Assembly (NCBI GenBank): GCA_016710525.1
Contig: JADJVQ010000036.1
Span: 1 to 63,857 of the forward strand
Origin: Burkholderiaceae bacterium
GTDB lineage: Bacteria > Pseudomonadota > Gammaproteobacteria > Burkholderiales > Burkholderiaceae_E
Length of the DNA stretch: 63,857 nucleotides
Direction: 5' to 3'
In this document: positions 15,804 to 24,624 of the stretch, piece by piece
Position numbering within the stretch: position 1 is the stretch's first letter
Layout of the letters: every line of letters begins with the position of its first letter
Translations under genes and position numbers: made by a program
The notes under the pieces: model-generated
The model's database searches: none
What the model saw: the letters and a program-made list of their open reading frames with translations, nothing else
Told to the model about the DNA's origin: nothing

Positions 15804-16364
15804 ATGAACGCCACCTCGCAGCCCGAGCATTCGCAAGACCCTGCCGAATCCCGCCTGACCGAACATTGGGTGACCGACGAGGGCATTCCGGTCACGCTGC
15901 GGAGCATCTCCCCGGAAGACGTGGCGATTTCGAAAGACTTTCTCGCGGGCCTTTCGTTCGGCACGCGGTACTTTCGTTTCGGCCGCGGCGACTTCCAGTA
16001 CTCCGACGATGAATTGCGCAGGCTTTGCACGCCGGCCCCGGGAGAGCGCGCCCAGTTCATCGCGGTCGCCCGATGCGACGGTGTCGACCGGATGATCGGA
16101 TCAGCCCGATATGTCGTCGAGACTGACGGGCGCACCTGCGAAATGGCGATCGTGGTCAACGATGCCTGGCAGGGCCACGGCGTTGGCCGTCGACTGATGC
16201 GCGCGCTGATCGAGCAGGCCAGGCGAGACCACTTGCAGACGATGGTGGGCAAGGTCCTGGGCAGCAATGCCGGCATGGCCGAATTCGCCAGGCGCCAGGG
16301 CTTCGATGTCGACGATCGCACTCGGCCCGGACTGAAGACGATCGTCCGGCCATTGGGTCCTTAG
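15804..16364 (+). CDS. GNAT family N-acetyltransferase
   Basis: A 186-residue single GNAT domain with the acetyl-CoA pyrophosphate loop Q-G-H-G-V-G-R-R-L and the preceding strand CEMAIVVNDAW. The N-terminal ISPEDVAISKDFLAGLSFGT-like segment resembles the acetyltransferase half of Pat-type protein acetyltransferases, which act on lysines of metabolic enzymes, but the ATP-grasp/CoA-ligase half is absent. The substrate is unknown. It stands alone, convergent with the MgtE-like gene. Confidence 0.8.
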   Translation: MNATSQPEHSQDPAESRLTEHWVTDEGIPVTLRSISPEDVAISKDFLAGLSFGTRYFRFGRGDFQYSDDELRRLCTPAPGERAQFIAVARCDGVDRMIGSARYVVETDGRTCEMAIVVNDAWQGHGVGRRLMRALIEQARRDHLQTMVGKVLGSNAGMAEFARRQGFDVDDRTRPGLKTIVRPLGP

Positions 16365-16450
16365 CCGGCGCACGGCCGCCAGGCGGCGAGCCCGGATCGT
16401 GTCGGTCCGCCGCTGCGCATCGCGGCGCTCGGACGGATCTCCGGTCGGGC

Positions 16451-17494
16451 TCAGAGCACGATGAGCGTGACGCACGCGAAATAGATCAGCAGGCTCAGGA
16501 CGTCCTGAACGATCGTCGCCAGCGGTCCGCTGCCGTACGCCGGGTCGGATCCGACCCGGACCAGCAACCAGGGCAGCAGCAGACCCAGGACCGAGGCCAG
16601 GGTGCTGGCGCCCGCCAGTGCCAGTGTGACGGCTGCCGCCAGGCGCAGTTCGCCAAACACCAGCCACACCATCGGGAAGGACAGCAGCGCGAGCACCAGC
16701 CCGATCAGCAGGCCGGTGCGCAATTCGCCGCTCAGCAGCCTGGCCAGACCGGCGTGGCTGAGCGACAGGCCCCGAACGGCGACGGCCTCGCTTTGTGTGC
16801 CGATCGCATCGGCGAGGTAGACCAGCCCCGGAACGAAGAACGCCAGGGCCGGCTTGGCGGCCAGCGCCGACTCGAAACGCGCGACGACGAAGGTGGCCAC
16901 CATGCTGCCCCCGAGCCCGACCACCAGCCAGGGAAGCCTGTGCCGGGCACGGCGCATCGGCGGCTCCTCGATGGCCTCGCGCGCATGGTCCGCCTCACGC
17001 GTGATGCCGGCCAGGCGGTGCAGGTCCTCGACGTGTTCGCGCCGCAGGATGGCCATCAGCCGTGCCGGGCCGACCACCCCGACCAGCCGGTCGGACTGAT
17101 CGACGACGGCCACGGCGGCGACCCCGTGATGCAGCGCCATCGAGGCCATCAGCTCCTGGTCCGTGCCCGGCAGAACGCGCGGACTGTGGAATTGCTCGGA
17201 TGCAGCGCCGAGTTCGGCGTCATCCGGCAGGGCGAGCAGCTGCGCCGCAGTCAAGGTGCCGAGCAGGCGCCCCTCGCGTTCGACGACACAGACAAGATCC
17301 CAGTCCGTGCGCCGCAACTCGCGGATTCTGGAGCGCACCAGCATCGCCGTCTCGCCCGGGTGGGCGATGACGGCTTGCGTGCTGATATGGGCGGCTGAGG
17401 ATTCGCTAGTCGGATTGCGATGACGCGGCATGGCGGGTGGCCGGTGGCGGGTGCGGGACGTCCGCATCCAGGAGTGATTCGCTTGTTCCGCCAT
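16451..17494 (-). CDS. MgtE-like Mg2+ transporter lacking the N-domain
   Basis: A protein of about 347 residues. The first half has two CBS-type modules (AVIAHPGETAMLVRSRIREL, then VVDQSDRLVGVVGPARLMAI). The second half has five membrane helices of the MgtE pore domain (GLGGSMVATFVVARFE, FFVPGLVYLADAIGTQSEAV, AVTLALAGASTLASVLGLLLPWLLVR). The helical superhelix N-domain of classic MgtE is missing, so Mg2+-gated closure may differ. The start is uncertain: ATGs at 17494, 17467 and 17431 all lack a good ribosome site. It follows the hybrid kinase gene by 52 bp on the same strand, so it may be co-transcribed with the two-component genes and respond to them. Transport of Mg2+ or Co2+ is inferred from the family. 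Confidence 0.78.
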   Translation of the reverse strand: MAEQANHSWMRTSRTRHRPPAMPRHRNPTSESSAAHISTQAVIAHPGETAMLVRSRIRELRRTDWDLVCVVEREGRLLGTLTAAQLLALPDDAELGAASEQFHSPRVLPGTDQELMASMALHHGVAAVAVVDQSDRLVGVVGPARLMAILRREHVEDLHRLAGITREADHAREAIEEPPMRRARHRLPWLVVGLGGSMVATFVVARFESALAAKPALAFFVPGLVYLADAIGTQSEAVAVRGLSLSHAGLARLLSGELRTGLLIGLVLALLSFPMVWLVFGELRLAAAVTLALAGASTLASVLGLLLPWLLVRVGSDPAYGSGPLATIVQDVLSLLIYFACVTLIVL

Positions 17495-17546
17495 TGTCCG
17501 CCCGGAACGGGGGCGCGCGCCTTGCTCCTCTGGGCGCCCGCGCCTG

Positions 17547-19355
17547 TCAGGCGGCTGGCACGAGGGCACGCCCGATCATCTCGCGAAGCCGTTCGGCGGT
17601 GATCGGCTTGTGCATCAGCGGAAAGCCTGCCGCGCTGGTTTCGCGCAGCGCCTCGGACGACGTCTCGCCGGTGGTGATCAGCACCGGAAACTCCCCCCAG
17701 GTGGCGCGCAGCCGAAGGGCCAGGGCGGTTCCGTGTTCGTGGCCCCCCAGGCGAAGGTCGGCAATCAGCAGCGCCGGCGGGCCGAAGCGCTCGTACAGTG
17801 ACACCGCGGCGGACGCATCGCTGGCGGTGTCGACGCGAGCGCCCCACATCGTGAGCAGCGTGCTTGTGCTGGCCAGGATGTCCTGCTCGTCGTCGACCAC
17901 ATAGATGCGGGTTCCCGCGGGCATCGGGACCGGCGTTGTCGCGATGCTCGTCGAGGTGGCGCCGCCCTCGGGTGCCGCATCGGGAATGGTCACCGTGAAG
18001 CACGACCCCCGGCCGGGTTCCGAGGCCAGCGACACGGTGGCGCCGATCAGTTCGCTCATGCGCTGGACCAGCGCAAGGCCCAGGCCGACCCCCCGGCTGC
18101 GATCGCGTCCCGGGTTGTCGATCTGGTAGAACTCTTCGAAGATCCGCTGCTGCTCATGCGGCTCGATGCCCTTGCCGGTGTCGGCCACCGCCAGCACCGC
18201 ATGGTCATCGATCCGCGACAGGCTGACGCTGACCTCGCCGCGGTCGGTGTACTTGATGGCGTTGTCGATCAGATTGCGCGCGATGCGCCCGACCATCATC
18301 TGATCTCCGCACAGCTGCGTCGGCGGCAGGTCGGTACGCAGGCTCAGGCCCTTGGCCTCGGCGAGGCTGCGCAGTTCCGCACAGATGCGCGCGCATTCCG
18401 CATCGAGCGCGAACAGGCGACGCTCTGGCGTCAGGTAGCCGGTGGACAGCCGCGACAGGTCGAGCAGTCCGCCCAGCAGGTGGCCCAGTGAACGCACGAT
18501 CTGGTCGATGTTTTCACCGACCTCGCGCAAGGTCGCCGCGGACGGATTGGCAGCCAGGATCGCGCTGTAGATCGACAGGGCGTGAAGCGGCTGGCGCAGG
18601 TCGTGGCTGGCGGCGGCCAGCACCCGGGCGCGCGCCTGGGCGGCGTCTTCGGCGCGCATCTGCGCGGCCCGCACGTCGGCATTGCTGCGCTCCAGGTCGC
18701 GCACCACCCGATCGCGCTCGCGGCGGATCAGCACAGCCCGCATCAGCAGCCGCTCGCTCTCGGCAGCCACCAAGATCAGCAGGCCGCTGTAGAGCAGCCC
18801 CAGCGGAATCACCGACCGATGTTCGGGATGCAGCATCGACCAGGTGACCGTGGCGGGCACGATGATCGCCAGGGCAAACGCGCCCAGGATGTACCGCGAG
18901 GACATCGACACGGCCACGCCCGCTGCCGGAATGGCAAACAGGACCACGCCGAGCCAGGCCTGGTCGATGACCTCGAGGCGCGGCAGGAAGAGCACCGCGG
19001 CCAGGCCGTCGGCGGCGCCCGCGCAGGCGGCCATCAGCACGAAGCCGCGGTGAACTCGGGTCGGATCGATCGAATCCAGCGTCCTGAGCACCCGGGTCGC
19101 GACCACCGCACGCAGCGCCTCGACGCCCAGCGCGAACGCCGCCCATGAGGCGAACACCGGCGCCGTGACCTTGTCGATGAACACCAGCGCCAGGCCTGCC
19201 ACCAGCAGCCCCTGCACGACAGGCATGCGCTGCAGCACCCGGGCATGCAGCGTCACCAGTTCGATCAGGACCTCCCGCTGGCGGGTAGGTCCGGTGTCGG
19301 CAGCCGGCGCTGCGGACGGCGCTGCGGACGGCGCTGCGGACGGCGCGGGCCTCAT
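17547..19355 (-). CDS. Hybrid sensor histidine kinase with C-terminal receiver
   Basis: A 602-residue protein. An Ala/Pro/Ser tract at the N-terminus, encoded by a 12-bp tandem repeat, is followed by six membrane helices (about 45-205) with short loops and no large periplasmic domain. A coiled region leads to the H-box AAASHDLRQPLHALS. The ATPase domain has DNAIKYT, ADTGKGIEP and GVGLGLALV. A receiver domain fills the last 120 residues (YVVDDEQDILAS, IADLRLGG, KPIT). The HDLRQPL H-box is common in hybrid kinases that partner LuxR-type regulators. Its ATG overlaps the stop of the regulator gene (ATGA). The signal is unknown; a membrane-embedded cue is likely given the helix bundle. Confidence 0.87.
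   Translation of the reverse strand: MRPAPSAAPSAAPSAAPAADTGPTRQREVLIELVTLHARVLQRMPVVQGLLVAGLALVFIDKVTAPVFASWAAFALGVEALRAVVATRVLRTLDSIDPTRVHRGFVLMAACAGAADGLAAVLFLPRLEVIDQAWLGVVLFAIPAAGVAVSMSSRYILGAFALAIIVPATVTWSMLHPEHRSVIPLGLLYSGLLILVAAESERLLMRAVLIRRERDRVVRDLERSNADVRAAQMRAEDAAQARARVLAAASHDLRQPLHALSIYSAILAANPSAATLREVGENIDQIVRSLGHLLGGLLDLSRLSTGYLTPERRLFALDAECARICAELRSLAEAKGLSLRTDLPPTQLCGDQMMVGRIARNLIDNAIKYTDRGEVSVSLSRIDDHAVLAVADTGKGIEPHEQQRIFEEFYQIDNPGRDRSRGVGLGLALVQRMSELIGATVSLASEPGRGSCFTVTIPDAAPEGGATSTSIATTPVPMPAGTRIYVVDDEQDILASTSTLLTMWGARVDTASDASAAVSLYERFGPPALLIADLRLGGHEHGTALALRLRATWGEFPVLITTGETSSEALRETSAAGFPLMHKPITAERLREMIGRALVPAA
19306..19341 (-). repeat. 12-bp tandem repeat in the N-terminus of the hybrid kinase
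   Basis: Three exact copies of GGCGCTGCGGAC are followed by a partial unit. On the minus strand they encode Ser-Ala-Ala-Pro repeats just after the start codon. Units are multiples of 3 bp, so copy-number changes would keep the frame. Confidence 0.85.
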
Positions 19356-19993
19356 CGCGCCGCGCGTTGCGCGTGGCCGATGGTTCCAAGGTTCAGGCGA
19401 CTGGCCTTGATGACCGCTTCGGTCCGGTTGTGGACGCCCAGCGCCTGGAACAGGCCGGCGATGTATTCCTTGACCGTGTGTTCGGAGAGGCCCAGATCGC
19501 GGGCGATCAGCTTGGTCGGCAAGCCTCGGCTCAGGCAGCGCAGCACGTCGTACTGCCGCGGGGTGAGGCTGGGTCCTGCGGCGGGGGCCGCCGGAGCAGC
19601 GGCAGCGATGTCGGCCGGCAGGTAGACCGATCCTTCCAGCACCCGCTTCAGCGCGACCGTCAGGGTTTCCGGGGGTGCACTCTTGGCGATGAAACTCATC
19701 GCGCCGGCATCCAGGCAGGCTCTGATCGTGACCAGGTCATCGGCGGCCGAGACCACCACCACGGCGATCGCGGGCGCCTGGTCTCGAATCCGCTGCAGGG
19801 CATCCAGCCCGTGGTCGCTGCGCAACGCGAGATCGAGCAGGCACAGATCGAGATCCGGGTGCTCTCGTGCACGCTCGACAGCCTGAACGATGCTGTCGGC
19901 CTCGACCACGCAAACGCCGGGCCACAAGGAGGCCAGCAGCAGGCGCAGCCCGGCTCGAAACAAGGCGTGATCGTCAACCAGCAGGACCTTCAT
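19352..19993 (-). CDS. LuxR/NarL-type response regulator
   Basis: A 213-residue regulator. The receiver domain (1-120) has the acidic pair in LLVDDHALFR, a phospho-acceptor Asp in LCLLDLALRSDHGLD, Ser/Thr in VVVVSAADD and the conserved Lys in FIAKSAPP. A short Ala-rich linker leads to a LuxR HTH (SLTPRQYDVLRCLSRGLPTK, LGLSEHTVKEYIAGL). It starts at ATG 19993 and is followed by the hybrid kinase with a 4-nt overlap, so the two are co-expressed partners. The binding site and targets are not visible; the downstream MgtE-like gene is the only nearby non-regulatory candidate. The 146 bp upstream (19994-20139) hold no further gene. Confidence 0.88.
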   Translation of the reverse strand: MKVLLVDDHALFRAGLRLLLASLWPGVCVVEADSIVQAVERAREHPDLDLCLLDLALRSDHGLDALQRIRDQAPAIAVVVVSAADDLVTIRACLDAGAMSFIAKSAPPETLTVALKRVLEGSVYLPADIAAAAPAAPAAGPSLTPRQYDVLRCLSRGLPTKLIARDLGLSEHTVKEYIAGLFQALGVHNRTEAVIKASRLNLGTIGHAQRAAR

Positions 19994-20139
19994 CGCGCGG
20001 GCTCCGTCGCTTGAAAAGGCCCATTCTAGGCACGATGCGCACTCTGTGAGCGCCTGTCCCCTCGTCCGTGGGGATCGGCTGCCCTGAGCCGCACCCCATC
20101 GCGCGCCAGCCCGGGCGCGCCAGCCCGGGGTGCCGCGTT

Positions 20140-21831
20140 TCAGTGCCCGTTGCGCAGCAGCTTGCCCGGCAGAGGTTTGTGCACGGTGCCGTGCTCGTTG
20201 GCCACGCGCTGCCCGTTCACCCACACGCCGTGCACCCCGCGCGAGCGCGTGACCACCCGCGTGGCATTGGCCGGCAGATCGTTGGCGCGGGAACGTTCGC
20301 CGCGGCCCACCGCGGCCGGGTCGAACAGGAGCAGGTCGGCGGCGCACCCTTCACGCAGCACACCGCGATCGGCGATGCCGAAGAACTCCGCCTGCGCGCT
20401 GGTCAGCCGGCGGACCGCCTCGGGCAAGGGCATGGCGCCCTTGTCCCGAACCCAGTGGCCCATCAGGTGCAGCCCGAAGCCCGAGTCGTCCAGGAAGGAC
20501 AGGTGGGCTCCGGCGTCCGACAGCGACAGCAGGCTTTGCGAGTGGTTCAGCAGCTTGGCCACCGCGACTTCGTCATGATTGAGCGCCGTCAGCGAGAACA
20601 GCGTGGCCAGCCCTTCGGAAATGGCGAGGTCGAACATGCAGTCGAGCGGATCGACGCCGCGTTCGGCGGCGATGTCGGCAATGCTGCGATCTTCAAGTGC
20701 GCGGTTCTGTTCGGTGGCGGCCTGCAGCACGTGCACCAGCGCCCAGTTGCCGGAGAAGATGCGCCGTGCCGGGGTCTTGAGCTCTTCGCGCAGCGCATTG
20801 CGCAAGGCCGGATCGCGCATCCGTTCGATCAGGGCCTTGCCCTTCACGCTGAAGATGGGTTTCCAGGCCTGCAGGGGCTCGAGCGGATACGGAGCCTCGA
20901 ATGAAAAATCGAAGACCAGCGGCGTGGCGGCCACCGCGCCGCGCATGCGATGACCGCGGGCGTTGGCGGCCGCGATGGCATCGAGGTCGTCGAACACCCC
21001 GGTGGGCGCGAGGCTCGAATGCAGCAATGCAGCCACCAGGACCGGGCGGCCCGTCGTGGCGGCGATTTCTTCGAGCTTGGCCACCGGTGTGGGCGGGCCC
21101 TTGGTCATCATGAACACGCCCTGGGCGCGATCGCCCATCGGCTTGGCCAGGGCCAGGAACTCGGACCAGTCGGCCAGCCGCGAGGGCATGGGCCGGCCGT
21201 CGTAGGCGCTGTGCGAGGTGGTGGTGGTCGAGGCCAGGCCGATCGCGCCGGCGGCCAGCGCCTCGTCGACCAGCGCCTGCATGCGGGCGACTTCTTCGGG
21301 CGTGGCGACACGGTCCGATCCGGCCGAACCCATCACATAGGTGCGCAGCGTGGAGTGGCCGACGAAGGCGGCCAGATTCATGGCGCAGCCGCCTGCCTCG
21401 ATCAGGTTCATGTACTCGGCGAAGGATTCGAAATCCCAGCGGATGCCGGCCTGCAGGCTGGCCAGTGACATGCCCTCGACCTGGGTCAGGTTCTTGGTGA
21501 CGAGATCGCGCGACGCGGCGTCCTTGTGGCAGGGCGCGATGGTGAAGCCGCAATTGCCGATGATGGCCGTGGTGACTCCCATGCCGACGGACTGGTCCAG
21601 ATAGGGATCCCAGGTGATCTGCGCGTCGTAGTGGGTGTGGTTGTCGATGATGCCGGGCATCAGCGCGAGCCCATGGGCGTCGACGGTTTCGTGCGCCAGG
21701 GCCGGATCGATCGGCTCGGCGGCGCGGCGAATGGCGGCGATGCGTCCGTCCTTGACGGCGAGCTGGCCGGCAAACGGTTCGGCACCCAAGCCGTCGAAAA
21801 TTTTGGCGTTTGAAATCAGTAGGTCGTACAT
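20140..21831 (-). CDS. N-acyl-D-amino-acid deacylase (D-aminoacylase), amidohydrolase superfamily
   Basis: A 563-residue enzyme of the DAN/D-aminoacylase family. The metal-binding start of the amidohydrolase barrel is clear (GLALMPGIIDNHTHYDAQ), followed by the diagnostic WDPYLDQSVGMGVTT and IGNCGFTIAPC, later VAALLHSSL and SDAGAHLSF, and a closing beta domain (VTRSRGVHGVWVNGQRV). These enzymes remove the acyl group from N-acyl-D-amino acids or related hydantoin and dipeptide substrates. The ATG at 21831 has AGGAGG at ideal spacing and is preferred over an upstream in-frame start. It is a single gene between the regulator operon and a small secreted protein. Exact substrate is unknown. Confidence 0.87.
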   Translation of the reverse strand: MYDLLISNAKIFDGLGAEPFAGQLAVKDGRIAAIRRAAEPIDPALAHETVDAHGLALMPGIIDNHTHYDAQITWDPYLDQSVGMGVTTAIIGNCGFTIAPCHKDAASRDLVTKNLTQVEGMSLASLQAGIRWDFESFAEYMNLIEAGGCAMNLAAFVGHSTLRTYVMGSAGSDRVATPEEVARMQALVDEALAAGAIGLASTTTTSHSAYDGRPMPSRLADWSEFLALAKPMGDRAQGVFMMTKGPPTPVAKLEEIAATTGRPVLVAALLHSSLAPTGVFDDLDAIAAANARGHRMRGAVAATPLVFDFSFEAPYPLEPLQAWKPIFSVKGKALIERMRDPALRNALREELKTPARRIFSGNWALVHVLQAATEQNRALEDRSIADIAAERGVDPLDCMFDLAISEGLATLFSLTALNHDEVAVAKLLNHSQSLLSLSDAGAHLSFLDDSGFGLHLMGHWVRDKGAMPLPEAVRRLTSAQAEFFGIADRGVLREGCAADLLLFDPAAVGRGERSRANDLPANATRVVTRSRGVHGVWVNGQRVANEHGTVHKPLPGKLLRNGH

Positions 21832-21918
21832 GGCAGTCCTCCTGCCCCGAGTATAAGGGGGCACAGGGGACAATACGACGATTCAGGTGCTGCCAGCAGT
21901 GTTTTGAGGGTCGAGCCT

Positions 21919-22308
21919 TCAGCGCCAGCCGTGATGCCGGTGAGGCGGGTGGCGATGGCCGTAGTACCTGGGCGGCGGGGGCAGGACCATCACCGGCGCC
22001 GGGCGATAGTAGTAGGCCCGCGGCGGGGGCAGGTATCCCGGGCTGACATAGACCGGCGCCGGGTAGTAGGCGCCGCCGTAGGCATTGACCGGATAGGCCG
22101 GAACCGCGCCGGCGTAGGGCGAGGGATAGACCGGATAGGCGGCGCCATATCCGCCGGCGCGATAGACCGGTGCGGGCACGCCGACCGTGGCGCCGATGAC
22201 GCCGTTCGGACCCACGGTGACCGACCAGCCCAGCGGCTGGGCCTGGGCGGGGACGGCTGCGATGGCGAGGGTGCCGGCGAGCAGGAAAGGGGTGATGAGT
22301 TTGCGCAT
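21919..22308 (-). CDS. Small secreted Tyr/Pro/Gly-rich protein
   Basis: A 129-residue protein with a clear Sec signal (MRKLITPFLLAGTLAIAAVP, cut after AQAQ). The mature part starts LGWSVTVGPNGVIGATVGVP, then becomes Tyr/Pro/Ala-rich (YPVYPSPYAGAVPAYPV) and ends in a His-rich tail (GHRHPPHRHHGWR). Such proteins are common in Burkholderiales and have no known function; the His tail could bind metal. GGAG precedes ATG 22308. The MFS gene is divergent, and the 131 bp between the two contain TACAAT (22414-22419), a good -10 for the MFS side. Confidence 0.8.
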   Translation of the reverse strand: MRKLITPFLLAGTLAIAAVPAQAQPLGWSVTVGPNGVIGATVGVPAPVYRAGGYGAAYPVYPSPYAGAVPAYPVNAYGGAYYPAPVYVSPGYLPPPRAYYYRPAPVMVLPPPPRYYGHRHPPHRHHGWR

Positions 22309-22439
22309 GTTCGGGCTCCGCGATAATCGGGTCGGGCGAGTGACGCTGCAATCAGCCTCAGGTATCCCTTGAACGCATCCTATCGAGCCCGGCCGACCCT
22401 TTTCCCCCGTCATTACAATCCGTTACGGCTGTTACCCCC

Positions 22440-23639
22440 TTGTCCTCTCCCGATTCCCGACGCCCCGGCCGCCTGCCCGTGGTGATTGTCCTGCTGGCGG
22501 GTATCGTGGCCGCGCTGAACATCGGCAAGCTGCCGCCGGCGCTGCCGGCCCTGCAGCAGGCGTACGCGATGACCCTGGTGCAGGCCAGCTACCTGGTGTC
22601 CGCGTTCCAGGTGGCCGGCATGACACTGGGCCTGGTCGGTGGGCTGCTCGCCGATCGATTCGGGCCTCGCCGCGTGATGTCCTGCGGGCTTGCGCTGCTG
22701 GCGCTGTGCAGCGGGGCCGGTGCGATCGCGCCCGGCAGCGGCTGGCTGCTGGCGCTGCGCGCCCTGGAGAGCGCGGGATTCATGCTGACGGTGCTGCCGG
22801 GCCCGGTCCTGCTGCGTCGAAGCGTGCCGCCGGCGCAACTGTCGGCGGTGCTGGGCGGCTGGGGCTGCTACATGCCGGCAGGCATGGCAACGATGATGGT
22901 GATCACTCCCTGGCTGATCGCCGGTCCGGGCTGGGCCGCCGCCTGGGGACTGTGCGCGGTGCTGGCCGGCCTGACCCTGATCGGTGTGCGGATGGTGATT
23001 GCGCCGGACGCCCCGCGCGGGCCCGCCTCGCACGGTGCCTGGGGGCTGGCGCGTGCCACGCTGCGCAGCGCCGGTCCGTGGACGCTGGCGGCCTGCTTCG
23101 GCCTGTATGCGGCCCAGTTCATCGCCGTCTTCAGCTTCCTGCCGAGCGCCTACCTGGCCGTGGGCGTCAGCGCGTCGCTGGCCGGTTCGCTGTCGGCCCT
23201 GGGCGTGGCGGTCAATGTCCTGGGCAATCTGGCCTCGGGCGCGCTGCTGGGCCGCGGCGTGCCCCGTCACTGGCTGATCGCCGTGACCTCGCTGGTGATG
23301 GCCTGCGGAGCGGCAGCGGCGTTTGCCGAAGGGCTGCCCTTCGTTTTGCGCTATGCGGCGGTGCTGATGTTCTCGTGTGTCGGCGGGCTGATCCCCGGCA
23401 CGCTGTTCGCGACCGCACCGCGATTCGCCCCGCATGCCGGGGCGGTGTCGACCACCACCGGCCTGATGCAGCAGGGCTCGACCATCGGCCAGTTCATCTC
23501 GCCGCCGCTGATCGCCGCGGTTGCCAGCGGGCCGGGCGGCTGGAGCCAGGCGGGCTGGGTGGTCGCGATGTTTGCGGTGGCCAACCTGGGCGTGGCCTGG
23601 CTGATCGCTGCCATCGATCGCCGGCCGGCCGGTCGCTAA
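22440..23639 (+). CDS. Major facilitator superfamily transporter
   Basis: A protein of about 399 residues with 12 hydrophobic helices and the MFS loop signature between helices 2 and 3 (GGLLADRFGPRR). The helix pattern, with short loops and a small central loop (APDAPRGPASHGAW), is typical of CynX/NimT-like or drug/anion MFS carriers, but no substrate can be read from it. It must start at TTG 22440 or at a GTG some 14 codons later. A -10-like TACAAT at 22414-22419 would give a very short leader. The gene is separate from ParA downstream (117 bp). Confidence 0.82.
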   Translation: MSSPDSRRPGRLPVVIVLLAGIVAALNIGKLPPALPALQQAYAMTLVQASYLVSAFQVAGMTLGLVGGLLADRFGPRRVMSCGLALLALCSGAGAIAPGSGWLLALRALESAGFMLTVLPGPVLLRRSVPPAQLSAVLGGWGCYMPAGMATMMVITPWLIAGPGWAAAWGLCAVLAGLTLIGVRMVIAPDAPRGPASHGAWGLARATLRSAGPWTLAACFGLYAAQFIAVFSFLPSAYLAVGVSASLAGSLSALGVAVNVLGNLASGALLGRGVPRHWLIAVTSLVMACGAAAAFAEGLPFVLRYAAVLMFSCVGGLIPGTLFATAPRFAPHAGAVSTTTGLMQQGSTIGQFISPPLIAAVASGPGGWSQAGWVVAMFAVANLGVAWLIAAIDRRPAGR

Positions 23640-23756
23640 GGCCCTTGTCGATCCGGTGCGACGACCCGGCGTGCCTTCGGGTCGGGTGTCCAGGGCTTAG
23701 GGCACAATAGCTGCAGTGCAGCAAATTCGCAGTTCCATTGCGCGAGGGGCGGTTCG

Positions 23757-24545
23757 ATGAAACGTGTCGTGTTCAACCAGAAGGGCGGTGTCGGCAAGTC
23801 GACCATCGCGGTCAACCTGGCGGCGATCGCGGCCTCGCGCGGCAAGCGCACCCTGCTGATCGACCTGGACGCGCAGGGCAATTCATCGCGCTACCTGCTC
23901 GGTGACGCCGCGGTTTCGATCTCCCCGACGGTGGCCGATTTTTTCGAGCAGAGTCTGGCGTTCCGGCTGTCGTCGATGGCGATCGACGAATTCGTGCACC
24001 CCACTCCATTCGAGAACCTGATGGTGATGCCGGCCAGCGGTGCCCTGGCCGATCTGCATTCCAAGCTCGAGTCGCGATCGAAGATCCTCAAGCTGCGCAA
24101 GGCGCTCGAAGAGCTCGAAGGCTTCGACGAGATGGTGATCGACACCCCGCCGGCGCTGAATTTTTATACGCGTTCGGCCCTGATCGCGGCCGACGCCTGC
24201 CTGATCCCGTTCGACTGCGACGATTTCTCGCGCCAGGCGCTGTACGGGCTGCTCGAATCCGTCGAAGAAATCCGCGAGGACCACAACGAAAACCTGCGCA
24301 TCGAAGGCATCGTGGTCAATCAGTTCCAGGCCCGGGCCAGCCAGCCGCAGCGCATCGTGCAGGAACTGATCGACGAAAAGCTGCCGGTGCTGCCCACGAT
24401 GCTGTCCAGTTCGGTGAAGGTGCGGGAGTCGCATGACGCCTCGCGCCCGCTGATCGCGATGGCACCGTCGCACAAACTGAGCGAAGAGTTCATCGCGCTC
24501 TACGACGAACTCGAGCGGCGGCGCAAGGCGGTGCGCAAGCGCTGA
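23757..24545 (+). CDS. Orphan ParA-type ATPase
   Basis: A 262-residue ATPase with a deviant Walker A (KGGVGKST, residues 9-16), switch region LLIDLDAQGNSS and a Walker B-like EMVIDTPPAL. There is no N-terminal DNA-binding extension and no ParB, parS cluster or plasmid gene next to it, so a role in plasmid segregation is unlikely. Orphan ParA-like proteins position other cargo such as chemotaxis clusters, flagella or carboxysomes; no such partner is visible here. The upstream 117 bp carry a 7-bp stem hairpin (CGACCCG...CGGGTCG near 23660) and a weak CACAAT -10. Confidence 0.85.
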   Translation: MKRVVFNQKGGVGKSTIAVNLAAIAASRGKRTLLIDLDAQGNSSRYLLGDAAVSISPTVADFFEQSLAFRLSSMAIDEFVHPTPFENLMVMPASGALADLHSKLESRSKILKLRKALEELEGFDEMVIDTPPALNFYTRSALIAADACLIPFDCDDFSRQALYGLLESVEEIREDHNENLRIEGIVVNQFQARASQPQRIVQELIDEKLPVLPTMLSSSVKVRESHDASRPLIAMAPSHKLSEEFIALYDELERRRKAVRKR

Positions 24546-24624
24546 TGCGGTGCCGGCGGGCGCGTTGCCGCCGGCGTGCGGTCCGGGCCGCACGGCACGC
24601 GTTCAAGACCCGCCGGGCCCTGCC

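Noticed and set aside
22413..23435. A 340-codon ORF antisense to the MFS gene
   Set aside because: Gln/Arg/His-rich shadow of a clear 12-helix transporter.
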